From Syntrophotalea carbinolica DSM 2380 (GTDB lineage: Bacteria > Desulfobacterota > Desulfuromonadia > Desulfuromonadales > Syntrophotaleaceae): a stretch of DNA of 64,000 bases. Each line of letters begins with the position of its first letter. The first letter of the stretch is position 1. The stretch is taken from assembly GCF_000012885.1 (NCBI RefSeq), contig NC_007498.2, positions 3,132,001 to 3,196,000 on the forward strand, read 5' to 3'. The notes beneath the pieces are model-generated. The model searched no databases. It was not told the DNA's origin and saw only the letters and a program-made list of their open reading frames with translations. Below, piece after piece: positions 46,557 through 54,409 of this stretch. Position numbers and translations under genes: made by a program.

Positions 46557-48962
46557 TCAATGCTCCGCAGCCAGCAGTTTTTTCGCTTTGGCCACCGCCT
46601 CCAGCGCATCCGCCGCATACATGTCGGCGCCGATCTCATCGGCATACTCCTGCGTGACGACCGCCCCGCCGACCATGGTGAAAACCTTGACCCCGGCAGC
46701 CCGCAGACGATCCACCGTGACACGCATTTGCTCGATGGTGGTGGTCATCAACGCTGACAGTCCCACCGCATCGACCTTGAGCTCGACAGCCTGTTCCACG
46801 ATGCGGTCCGCCGACACATTTTTACCCAGGTCGATCACTTCGAAGCCGTGGTTTTCCAGCAGCGTGCACACGATATTCTTACCGATATCGTGAATGTCGC
46901 CCTCCACCGTCGCCATCAGGATGCGGCCCAGGGAAGCGACCGATGCACCTTGCATCTCCTGCTTGAGACGGCCAAATGCGGTCTGCATGGTTTCCGCGGA
47001 TTGCATGACCTGGGGCAAGAAGACGCGGTTTTCGCCGAATCGGCGCCCCACCTCTTCCAAACCGGGGAGCAACCCTTCGTTGCTGATGGTCGCCGTATCC
47101 AAACCTTCAGTCAGCGCCTGTTCGACCAGGGCGACCACACCGTCTTTATCCCCCTCGATCACCGCGGCGGCCAGGCGGTCGCGAATACCCGTCGGCGCAT
47201 CCTGCGGGGCCGCAGCTGCAGGGGCGGCGCTGACATCGGCATAGGCGGCGATGTAGCTTTCGGCCCGTACATCCTTGCCGAGCAGCACCATGGCCGCCAG
47301 GTAGGCATCCATCATGCGTTCATCACGGGGATTGATAATGGCCGCCGACAGTCCGGCATCCAGGGCCATGGCGAAAAACACCGAGGAGAGAACCGGTCGG
47401 CACGGCAGGCCGAATGAAATATTGCTGACGCCCAGCGCCGTCGGCAGACCGAGTTCGTCGCGTACCAGCCGCAGAGTGCGAATGGTTTCCATGGCCCGTT
47501 TCTGTTCCGCCGAAACGGTCAGGGTCAGGCAGTCGACAACGATATCTTCGGGTGCCAGGCCAGCTTCCAGAGCCGCGTCGCGGATACGTCGCGCCACCGC
47601 CAGGCGTTCCTCGGCGGTTTCGGGGATCCCCGATCCGTCCAGCGCCAGGGCAATAACAGCCGCGCCATACTTTTTGGCCAGGGGCAAAATGCCCTTCAGG
47701 CTCTTCTCCTCACCCGATACGGAATTGATCAACACCTTGCCGTCGGCGACCTTCAGGGCCCGCTCCAAAGCTGCGGGGTCCGAGGAGTCGAGAACCAGCG
47801 GCACCTGGGCCACTCCTTCGACGGCCAATACGGCACGTTCCAGGGCGGCGGGCTCGTCAACACCGGGGGCACCGCAGTTGACATCGAGCAGGTGCGCGCC
47901 GGCTGCCACCTGCGCCTGCGCTTCGCGGCGGATATAAGCGGTCTTGGCTTCGCGCAGTTCCTGAGCATAAGCTTTACGGCCGGTAGGATTGATCCGTTCG
48001 CCGATGATGGCGCAAGCCGCTGGCCCGCCGATTTCGACCACGCCGGTGCGACTGGACAACAGACAACGCCGGGCAGGCGGCGTCCAGTCCTGCTCCGTAC
48101 CCTGTAGCGCTTCGCGCATGGCACGGATATGGGCCGGCGTTGTGCCGCAACAGCCACCGATGACCCGCACACCGATATCGAGCAACTGCTGGTGGTAGAC
48201 CACCATGTCTTGCGGGGTGGCATTAAAAACCGTCTGTCCATCGATCAGTTGCGGCAGACCGGCATTGGGCTGGGCGATCAAAGGCGTTGAGCAAACGCTG
48301 CGCATACGCGCCAGCATCTCGTAGATACCCTCTACGCCAAGCCCGCAATTGGTACCGATGACCGTCACACCCAGGGCCTCCAGCGTTACCGCGGCGGCTT
48401 CCGGCGAAGTACCCAGAACACTGCGCCCTTCGTTTTCAAAGGTCATCAGGGCCATGATCGGCAGATCGGAATATCGGCGACAGGCAATCACCGCCGCCCG
48501 CAGTTCGGCGATATCCAGAAAGGTTTCCATGGTGATCAAGTCGGCGCCAGCCTCGGCAAAGGCCCGTACCTGCTCACCGAAAACTTCCACCATATCATCG
48601 AAATCGGCATCGCCAACGGGTCGCAGAAACCGCCCCGTCGGTCCGATGGAAGCCGCCACAAAGCGATCCGGACCGGCGGCATTGCGCGCCAGGACAACGG
48701 CACGGGCGTTGATTTCATGGACCTTGTCTTCCAGGCCGTAATGGGCGAGTTTGGGGCGACTGCCACCGAAACTGTTGGTGACGATAATATCCGCACCGGC
48801 ATCGGCATACTCCCGGTGCACCGCTTCCACCACATCAGGGGCGGTAAGGTTCATTTCTTCCGGGCAGCCGCCGGCTTTGAGGCCGCGTTCCTGAAGCATT
48901 GTGCCCATGGCACCATCCAGCACCAGTACGCGCTGCTTGATTGCGGCGATGAAATCGGCCAT
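46557..48962 (-). CDS. metH: Cobalamin-dependent methionine synthase
   Basis: MetH methylates homocysteine with methyl-tetrahydrofolate through cobalamin. Domains in the 801 residues: homocysteine/zinc barrel (1-310; FGGSRPKLAHYG, GTNCGLGVEG, GGCCGTTPAHI), pterin-binding barrel (about 345-600; IIGERINPTGRKAYA), helical cap (about 620-700) and the B12-binding domain with EGDIHDIGKN (cobalamin-ligand His near 690) and VGLSALMTTT. The C-terminal AdoMet reactivation domain of E. coli MetH is missing. Start at MADFIAAIKQR; the longer frame is unsupported. It begins 1 bp after the GerMN gene. Confidence 0.95.
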   Translation of the reverse strand: MADFIAAIKQRVLVLDGAMGTMLQERGLKAGGCPEEMNLTAPDVVEAVHREYADAGADIIVTNSFGGSRPKLAHYGLEDKVHEINARAVVLARNAAGPDRFVAASIGPTGRFLRPVGDADFDDMVEVFGEQVRAFAEAGADLITMETFLDIAELRAAVIACRRYSDLPIMALMTFENEGRSVLGTSPEAAAVTLEALGVTVIGTNCGLGVEGIYEMLARMRSVCSTPLIAQPNAGLPQLIDGQTVFNATPQDMVVYHQQLLDIGVRVIGGCCGTTPAHIRAMREALQGTEQDWTPPARRCLLSSRTGVVEIGGPAACAIIGERINPTGRKAYAQELREAKTAYIRREAQAQVAAGAHLLDVNCGAPGVDEPAALERAVLAVEGVAQVPLVLDSSDPAALERALKVADGKVLINSVSGEEKSLKGILPLAKKYGAAVIALALDGSGIPETAEERLAVARRIRDAALEAGLAPEDIVVDCLTLTVSAEQKRAMETIRTLRLVRDELGLPTALGVSNISFGLPCRPVLSSVFFAMALDAGLSAAIINPRDERMMDAYLAAMVLLGKDVRAESYIAAYADVSAAPAAAAPQDAPTGIRDRLAAAVIEGDKDGVVALVEQALTEGLDTATISNEGLLPGLEEVGRRFGENRVFLPQVMQSAETMQTAFGRLKQEMQGASVASLGRILMATVEGDIHDIGKNIVCTLLENHGFEVIDLGKNVSADRIVEQAVELKVDAVGLSALMTTTIEQMRVTVDRLRAAGVKVFTMVGGAVVTQEYADEIGADMYAADALEAVAKAKKLLAAEH

Positions 48963-48963
48963 G

Positions 48964-49557
48964 CTATGGATTCTCCTGTTGGGTCGAGGCCGCGTCCTCG
49001 GCGGACGGGCCGGCAAAACGAAAATCGGCGGCAAGCGGCTGACGCAGGTCGACGTGGCCCTTAAGGGTTTCCACCGCCTGTCCCTCTACCAGAATGCTTA
49101 CCTTGCGGATATGGGGAAGGTTAACGGCCAGGGTATTGACCAGCCCGTAAACCGTCAACAATTCGGACATGCTGCCACCCGGATGAGCGGCAATCAGATC
49201 TCTATTGAAGTCGAGAGTTGCGATGCCGTCCTGCTCACTATAGCCGGTCAAGACAGTTCCGGCCGGCAGCACGGGAATCAAGTCGCCACGGGACCCCTCA
49301 CGAAGAGCCTGAACGATCTCCGCCACCAATGTCCCCTCATCACCGTCCGTAACTTCACGCGCTTCGGCCACCAGGCTGAAACCGTCCTGGCTACCGAAAT
49401 ACAGAATCACTTCCCTGCGCGGCAGGCCCTCAGCCACCCCGGGCTCATTGTCAACCGTTCCCGGCTCCCGGTTTATGGCGTAGTAGGCAATCGAACCGGC
49501 CACCAGCACGATCAGAATCAGAGTTGGAATCAGATACCGACTGATATAACTTTTCAT
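48964..49557 (-). CDS. GerMN-domain membrane-anchored protein
   Basis: The 197-residue protein has an N-terminal membrane anchor (YLIPTLILIVLVAGSIAYYA), then a GerMN-like domain (EVILYFGSQDGFSLVAEAREV, IVQALREGS, IATLDFNRDLIAAHPGGS, VYGLVNTLAVNLPHIRKVSILVEGQ). GerMN proteins are envelope proteins; the family is named from spore germination but occurs in non-sporulators with unknown roles. It is between murI (48 bp) and metH (1 bp), in the same direction. Confidence 0.85.
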   Translation of the reverse strand: MKSYISRYLIPTLILIVLVAGSIAYYAINREPGTVDNEPGVAEGLPRREVILYFGSQDGFSLVAEAREVTDGDEGTLVAEIVQALREGSRGDLIPVLPAGTVLTGYSEQDGIATLDFNRDLIAAHPGGSMSELLTVYGLVNTLAVNLPHIRKVSILVEGQAVETLKGHVDLRQPLAADFRFAGPSAEDAASTQQENP

Positions 49558-49605
49558 GAGCCATGCTCCATGCCGGGGACACCCGCCCGCGATGTATCGG
49601 GCGCC

Positions 49606-50406
49606 CTAATCGAGAGATACCTGCTCCACTTTGGGCAGTGGACAACCCAAAAACTCCCCACCGACCCGTTGAAAACGCTCAGGCACATCGGTGACAAAAA
49701 ACTGCGGAGGGATAGCCTCCCCCAATGGCCGCACATGCGATAACTGTTGCAACCGGTCGGCCACCGCAATCGCGGTTTCCTCGGCAGAATCGATCAGCAT
49801 GACCTGCGGCCCGAGAACCTGCTGCAAAACAGGCTTGAGCAAAGGGTAGTGGGTACAGCCAAGCACCAGAGTATCGATGCCGTGATGGCGCAAAGAACCA
49901 AGATACTCTTCGGCCGCAAGTCGGGTTACGGGATGATCGAGCCAACCTTCCTCCACCAGCGGCACAAACAGCGGGCAATGCAGGGCCACCACATCGGCAT
50001 CGGGTGCCAGTTGTTTGATGGCCAGGGTATAGGCTCCGCTTTTAATCGTACCTTCGGTGCCGATAACGCCGATGCGCCCGGTGCGCGTCACCGACACGGC
50101 ACGCCTGGCGCCGGGCTCGATAACACCGATGACCGGCAGTTTGAATCGGTTTTCCAGATCCCCCAGCGCCACCGAAGATGCGGTATTGCAGGCCACGACC
50201 AGCATCTTGACCCTGCGCCGGGTCAAAAAGGAGGCGGCCTCCAGGGCGTAGCGCCTTACCGTCGCGGGGCTTTTGGTGCCGTAAGGCACCCGGGCCGTGT
50301 CCCCCAGGTAAAGAACCTCCTCACCGGGCAGCAGACGCTGGATCTCTTTTAGAACCGTAAGGCCTCCGACCCCGGAGTCAAATACACCAATCGCCCGATC
50401 CGGCAC
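49606..50406 (-). CDS. murI: Glutamate racemase
   Basis: MurI makes D-glutamate for peptidoglycan. The 266-residue protein has GVFDSGVGGLTVLKE, the first catalytic Cys73 in VVACNTAS and the second, Cys184, in VLGCTHYPLL; these are the two-base catalytic thiols. It has its own promoter 40 bp upstream (50446-50475) and starts a unit with the GerMN gene and metH. Confidence 0.96.
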   Translation of the reverse strand: MPDRAIGVFDSGVGGLTVLKEIQRLLPGEEVLYLGDTARVPYGTKSPATVRRYALEAASFLTRRRVKMLVVACNTASSVALGDLENRFKLPVIGVIEPGARRAVSVTRTGRIGVIGTEGTIKSGAYTLAIKQLAPDADVVALHCPLFVPLVEEGWLDHPVTRLAAEEYLGSLRHHGIDTLVLGCTHYPLLKPVLQQVLGPQVMLIDSAEETAIAVADRLQQLSHVRPLGEAIPPQFFVTDVPERFQRVGGEFLGCPLPKVEQVSLD

Positions 50407-50445
50407 CGCTTTTCCCCTCTTCTGTGCAATGTGGTCAAAAGGGCT

Positions 50446-50475
50446 ATACTAGGTTCAACCGAAATGCAAAGTCAA
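50446..50475 (-). promoter_or_regulatory. Putative promoter of murI
   Basis: On the minus strand TTGACT (50475-50470), 18-nt spacer, TAGTAT (50451-50446), with a predicted leader of about 35 nt. Confidence 0.55.
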
Positions 50476-50585
50476 GACGCATCGCTATTTTTGGCTTGGG
50501 ATAAAACAAAGCCTCTGGTATATTAGTAATTCGTACTTTTCGGACCATGGAGTTTGTGATTGCCCCCGGGAAAGGATACCCACCG

Positions 50586-50918
50586 ATGAACCTTTCAACA
50601 GCCAGGGAATATCTTGAAGCACTGCGCACCGAAAATATGATGGAGATGCTGCGCGAGGTAAATCTTGGCGACCTCATCTACAACCCCTGGTTTTTGACGG
50701 TTCTGGGGCTTATTTGCCTGGTGGCCATTCTCCTTAAGCGGCAGGCCCTTTTCTTTCTTATACTTTCAACGGTGGGATACGCCTGCGTCATCGACTACAC
50801 CCTGCAGGAAAAACCGGCCATCGAAAGCGCCGGCAGCCAACCGGTGCTGGTTTTTGCCGGCGGCGGCGTCATCCTGGTCTTTCTTATTATCTACTACCTG
50901 TTCTTACGACAGGATTAA
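50586..50918 (+). CDS. Small membrane protein, unknown
   Basis: Started at MNLSTAREYLEALRTENMM (110 residues) because AAAGGA lies 9 nt before it; ATG at 50547 is an alternative. There is an amphipathic N-terminal part, then three hydrophobic segments (about 34-48, 53-65 and 86-105; VFAGGGVILVFLIIYYLFL). No family was recognised. It starts a plus-strand unit with the dehydratase-like and activase genes (23-bp gap). Confidence 0.75.
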   Translation: MNLSTAREYLEALRTENMMEMLREVNLGDLIYNPWFLTVLGLICLVAILLKRQALFFLILSTVGYACVIDYTLQEKPAIESAGSQPVLVFAGGGVILVFLIIYYLFLRQD

Positions 50919-50941
50919 AAAGGCATATCTAAGCATTCAAT

Positions 50942-51925
50942 ATGGTCGGATTCACCACTACCATCCCTCTGGAAATCATTATCGCCGCAGGCAAGCGCCC
51001 CGTCGATCTGAACAATATTTTCATCACGGACCCCAACTGCCATACCCTCATCGACGAAGCGGAAATGGCCGGGTTCCCGCGCAATTGCTGCGGCTGGATC
51101 AAGGGACTCTACAGCGCGGCACTGCACCACAATATCCGTGAAATCATCGCCGTCACCGAAGGCGACTGCTCCAATACCAAAGCCTTAATGGAAGTGTTGC
51201 AGCTGCAAGGTATCACGACGGTGCCCTTTGCCTACCCCTACGACAGGTCCCGGACGACGCTCGAGCACGAAATCCATAAACTCGCGCAGCATTTCGATGT
51301 CACCCCGGCCCAAGCCGACGAGGCCTGGCACTATCTCAACGGCATCCGCGCGCACGTACACGAAATCGACCGCCTGACCTGGGAGGAAAATCGCGTTACA
51401 GGCGAGGAAAACCACTTCTGGCAGGTCTGCACCTCCGACATGAACGGCGACCCTCAAAGTTTCCAACAACAGGCGAAAACCTTCCTGGAAGAGGCGCGTC
51501 AGCGTCAACCGCTGCCGGACGGTCTGCGACTGGCATACATCGGCGTGCCGCCGATTTTCACCGACCTCTACGCGGTTACTGAGGAACTTGGCGCACGCGT
51601 GGTTTTCAACGAAACGCAACGGCAGTTTTCCATGCCCTACCGGGCTTCGTCGTTAATCGAGCAATATCGGCACTATACCTATCCGTACGATGTCTTCGTG
51701 CGCCTTGACGATATCGAAAAAGAACTCAGCCAGCGCCGCATCGACGGCGTTATCCACTATGTGCAATCGTTCTGTTTCCGTCAGATCGAGGATCTTATCG
51801 TACGTCAGCGCTTAAAACATCTGCCCATCCTCACCCTCGAAGGAGACCGTCCCGGGCCCCTCGATGCACGCACCCGCATCCGCCTGGAAGGCTTCGTGGA
51901 GATGGTTAAAGCGAGGCGCTCATGA
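50942..51925 (+). CDS. 2-hydroxyacyl-CoA dehydratase D-component-like iron-sulfur protein
   Basis: The 327-residue protein resembles the HgdB/YjiM family: MVGFTTTIPLEIIIAAGKRPVDL at the start, NCCGWIKGLY, VTEGDCSNTKAL, RLAYIGVPPIF and HYVQSFCFRQ. Its cysteines could bind an iron-sulfur cluster as in the dehydratase D-components or the double-cubane proteins. Only one such subunit is encoded, while classic dehydratases need two. The gene overlaps the activase gene by 4 bp (ATGA). The Shine-Dalgarno is weak. Substrate unknown. Confidence 0.85.
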   Translation: MVGFTTTIPLEIIIAAGKRPVDLNNIFITDPNCHTLIDEAEMAGFPRNCCGWIKGLYSAALHHNIREIIAVTEGDCSNTKALMEVLQLQGITTVPFAYPYDRSRTTLEHEIHKLAQHFDVTPAQADEAWHYLNGIRAHVHEIDRLTWEENRVTGEENHFWQVCTSDMNGDPQSFQQQAKTFLEEARQRQPLPDGLRLAYIGVPPIFTDLYAVTEELGARVVFNETQRQFSMPYRASSLIEQYRHYTYPYDVFVRLDDIEKELSQRRIDGVIHYVQSFCFRQIEDLIVRQRLKHLPILTLEGDRPGPLDARTRIRLEGFVEMVKARRS

Positions 51926-52704
51926 CCGGTATCGGCATCGACTTGGGTAGTCGCCAGGTTAAATTCGCAGCCCTCGACGGGCAAAACATTGCCTGGCTGA
52001 AAAGCTACGACACGATCCCCTTCTACAAACGATACGCCAGCCGCTGTGACGACCGCCTGCTGCTGGCCTATGAGGATTTGGGCCTGCTGACTCCGGAACA
52101 ATGGCAGAGCACCCCCCTTACCGCCACCGGGTACGGCCGTAACACCATTAACCTGAGCGGCGCCAACGTCATTCCCGAAATTCAGGCGCACATTGCCGGC
52201 GCGCGTTTTCAAACCGGACTGGAGACTTTCACACTGCTCGACCTGGGGGGACAGGACAGCAAGGTGGCGCGACTGGAAGACGGCATCCTCATCGACTTCC
52301 TGATGAACGACAAATGCGCCGCCTCCTCGGGACGCTATCTGGAAAACATGGCCAAGGTCCTCGACATCTCACTCGAAGAACTGGCCCGTCACCACCAAAA
52401 CCCCGTGGCCCTCGATGCCACCTGCGGCATCTTCGGCGAAAGCGAGCTGATCGGCAAGATCATCGAAGGCCACTCGCTCGAGGCCCTGTGCGCGGGTGTC
52501 AACCAGACCCTGATCAAGCGGGTCGCACCGATGCTGGCCCGCTTTGCCCAGGACACCATCGTGCTTACCGGCGGCGTGGCCAAAAACCACGCCTTCGTCG
52601 CCCTGCTGCGCCAGTTCAGTTCGGCCGAGATCGTCATCCCGCCGCACCCCCAGCATAACGGCGCCATCGGCTGCGCCTTTCTGGCCGGACGCGAGCAAAA
52701 ATAA
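51922..52704 (+). CDS. ATP-dependent activase of the 2-hydroxyacyl-CoA dehydratase type
   Basis: The 260-residue ASKHA ATPase shows GIGIDLGSRQVKFA (phosphate 1), LLDLGGQDSKV (phosphate 2) and VLTGGVAKN (adenosine). It has the two cluster-ligand cysteines Cys132 (NDKCAASSGRYL) and Cys168 (ATCGIFGESEL). The family homodimer holds a bridging [4Fe-4S] cluster and fires low-potential electrons into its partner using ATP. The partner is the overlapping upstream gene. A strong terminator follows. Confidence 0.93.
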   Translation: MTGIGIDLGSRQVKFAALDGQNIAWLKSYDTIPFYKRYASRCDDRLLLAYEDLGLLTPEQWQSTPLTATGYGRNTINLSGANVIPEIQAHIAGARFQTGLETFTLLDLGGQDSKVARLEDGILIDFLMNDKCAASSGRYLENMAKVLDISLEELARHHQNPVALDATCGIFGESELIGKIIEGHSLEALCAGVNQTLIKRVAPMLARFAQDTIVLTGGVAKNHAFVALLRQFSSAEIVIPPHPQHNGAIGCAFLAGREQK

Positions 52705-52724
52705 CGTACCGTCAATCAATAAAC

Positions 52725-52765
52725 CAACGGGCCGCGGCATAGACTGCCGCGGCCCGTTGATTTTG
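52725..52765 (+). terminator. Strong terminator after the activase gene
   Basis: A 15-bp perfect stem (52725-52739 with 52745-52759), 5-nt loop, then ATTTTG. It ends the plus-strand unit and marks the left border of the defence island. Confidence 0.88.
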
Positions 52766-52979
52766 CATCAATGGGATTTGCCCCCCCGGCAAAGGAAATC
52801 GACGACGCGGCATCTCCCTGTCGGGGACCAGAAACCGGCCCTGCTTTTACAGGATTCCCATAGATATTGAATGGCTTGAGCAGGCCCGCCTCCAGACAGA
52901 AAAACACTGACCTTTCCGCCACTCTACCCACAAATCCCGCAAAAGAGGCATCAAGTTAACCCCTTGCTTGCCGCAGTCC

Positions 52980-54305
52980 TTATCCCACCACTAATTCCAT
53001 CAGTTTCCCGAAACTATCTACAACACTATATTTGACATGCTCGGGCTTTAATTTCTCATTCAAATTCTCAAAAAACCTTCGTGCACAATCGATCTTCTTT
53101 TCTTCCAAAGCTCGCAGTTGCATGGTGGACATGCTGCCCTTGGTTTCGGCGACGAAATAGACGTATTTAACCGAGCCTTCCTTGAAAGAAATGGCCCAGT
53201 CGGGGTTGTAGTCACCAACAGGCGTCGGGATCAGGAATCCGCGTGGTAACTTGGCGTAGACAACCACTTCCTTGCTGGTGTCCAGTTCCTTGACGAAGTC
53301 ACGCTCCACCTTTGAATCGGTTATGGCGTAATTGTCAGGTCCCGCATGATTCCTGACCTGTTTACGGAAAAGTTTTGGTTTCTTTTTTTGCCAATCCTTC
53401 AGAGCTTGTATGGGAGTTTTATGCCCCAACGCTCGCTGAGGAATATGCTGGTTGTATAGATAACCATAACGTAACAATGTCTGCTCCAAATTTTCGGCGG
53501 AATCGAACCGGGTTGTTGCCAAAACCTCGCTGATGCGACCGTTGAATCGCTCAACCATCCCGTTGGTCTGAGGGTGGCGTGGAGGAATAAGCCGATGTTC
53601 AATACCATGCTGAACGCAGGTTTTGTCGAATACATGATTCCCTGTTGGCTTTCTCTCTCCAGCAGTGGAAAATCGATCCGTGAATGCCTTGTCGTTGTCG
53701 GTGAGCAATTTTTTGATCACAAATGGCGCTTTGGCTACCAGGCGATTCAAAAAGCCCTTTGCGGCTTGGGCGGATTTGCTCTTGCACACTTCCAGGTAAA
53801 CCCAGCGGGTAGCACGGTCGATGCCTACAAACAGGTAACGCCGAGAGGTTTCGTCCGGCATCTGTGGCAAATATTTGATATCGACATGAACGAACCCCGG
53901 ATCGTAGTTTTTAAATGTTTTGGGCTTGTTGTTGGCCGTTTCCTCTTTCGGGATCAGGTCCGCCAATCGGGATACCCCATGTCGTCGCAAACAACGGTCA
54001 AGTCCCGCACGAGAGACGTCAGCATTGACAAATTCCCGAGTGACGACCAGGAGATCATCGAGAGACAACAACAAAGAGCGACGCAACTCGATGACAACAG
54101 CTTCCTGGGCTTCGGTCATCGTTGTATTCAGTCGGTGTGCCGTATGAGACCGATCGTGAACATCGTCACGTTTGCGCCAGCGACGTACCGTGTCAATGGA
54201 TATGCCCAGTTCTTTAGCTAAAGCCTTGTGCGATTTTTCCGACTCTTGGATATATCGTCGGATTTTCGGGGTCGTTGTGGCATTAGCGTGTAACCGTATC
54301 GTCAT
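52980..54305 (-). CDS. Chimera: IS481-family transposase fused in frame to the Res nuclease domain
   Basis: Residues 1-324 are an IS481-family transposase: HTH ([19 protein letters not shown]), then the DDE core with Asp in [10 protein letters not shown], Asp in [11 protein letters not shown] and Glu in [15 protein letters not shown] precedes the ATG. The element contains no stop codon for it. Past the element's end (53333) the frame continues into about 117 residues of the type III Res C-terminus. That part has the PD-(D/E)xK signature [10 protein letters not shown]...FVAETKG, followed by the helical tail. The fusion is a by-product of the insertion; whether both parts fold or act is unknown. 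Confidence 0.85.
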   Translation of the reverse strand: MTIRLHANATTTPKIRRYIQESEKSHKALAKELGISIDTVRRWRKRDDVHDRSHTAHRLNTTMTEAQEAVVIELRRSLLLSLDDLLVVTREFVNADVSRAGLDRCLRRHGVSRLADLIPKEETANNKPKTFKNYDPGFVHVDIKYLPQMPDETSRRYLFVGIDRATRWVYLEVCKSKSAQAAKGFLNRLVAKAPFVIKKLLTDNDKAFTDRFSTAGERKPTGNHVFDKTCVQHGIEHRLIPPRHPQTNGMVERFNGRISEVLATTRFDSAENLEQTLLRYGYLYNQHIPQRALGHKTPIQALKDWQKKKPKLFRKQVRNHAGPDNYAITDSKVERDFVKELDTSKEVVVYAKLPRGFLIPTPVGDYNPDWAISFKEGSVKYVYFVAETKGSMSTMQLRALEEKKIDCARRFFENLNEKLKPEHVKYSVVDSFGKLMELVVG

Positions 54306-54409
54306 GTCAGACTCCTTTAGATTTCACCGCAGAGAATATCAAAAAGCATATCCCGAGCTAAGAATAACGGGAAGCTTTTTCTGCTAATGGAATCATCCGG
54401 GACCCAACA
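53333..54409 (-). mobile_element. IS481-family insertion sequence, 1,077 bp, complete
   Basis: Terminal inverted repeats of 21 bp match at 18 positions: 53333-53353 (TGTCAGGTCCCGCATGATTC...) against the complement of 54389-54409 (TGTTGGGTCCCGGATGATTC...). Both ends are flanked by the 6-bp target duplication CGTAAT (53327-53332 and 54410-54415). One transposase gene lies inside. Removing the element and one duplication copy restores an unbroken res frame ([15 protein letters not shown]), so the insertion broke an intact gene. Confidence 0.92.
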
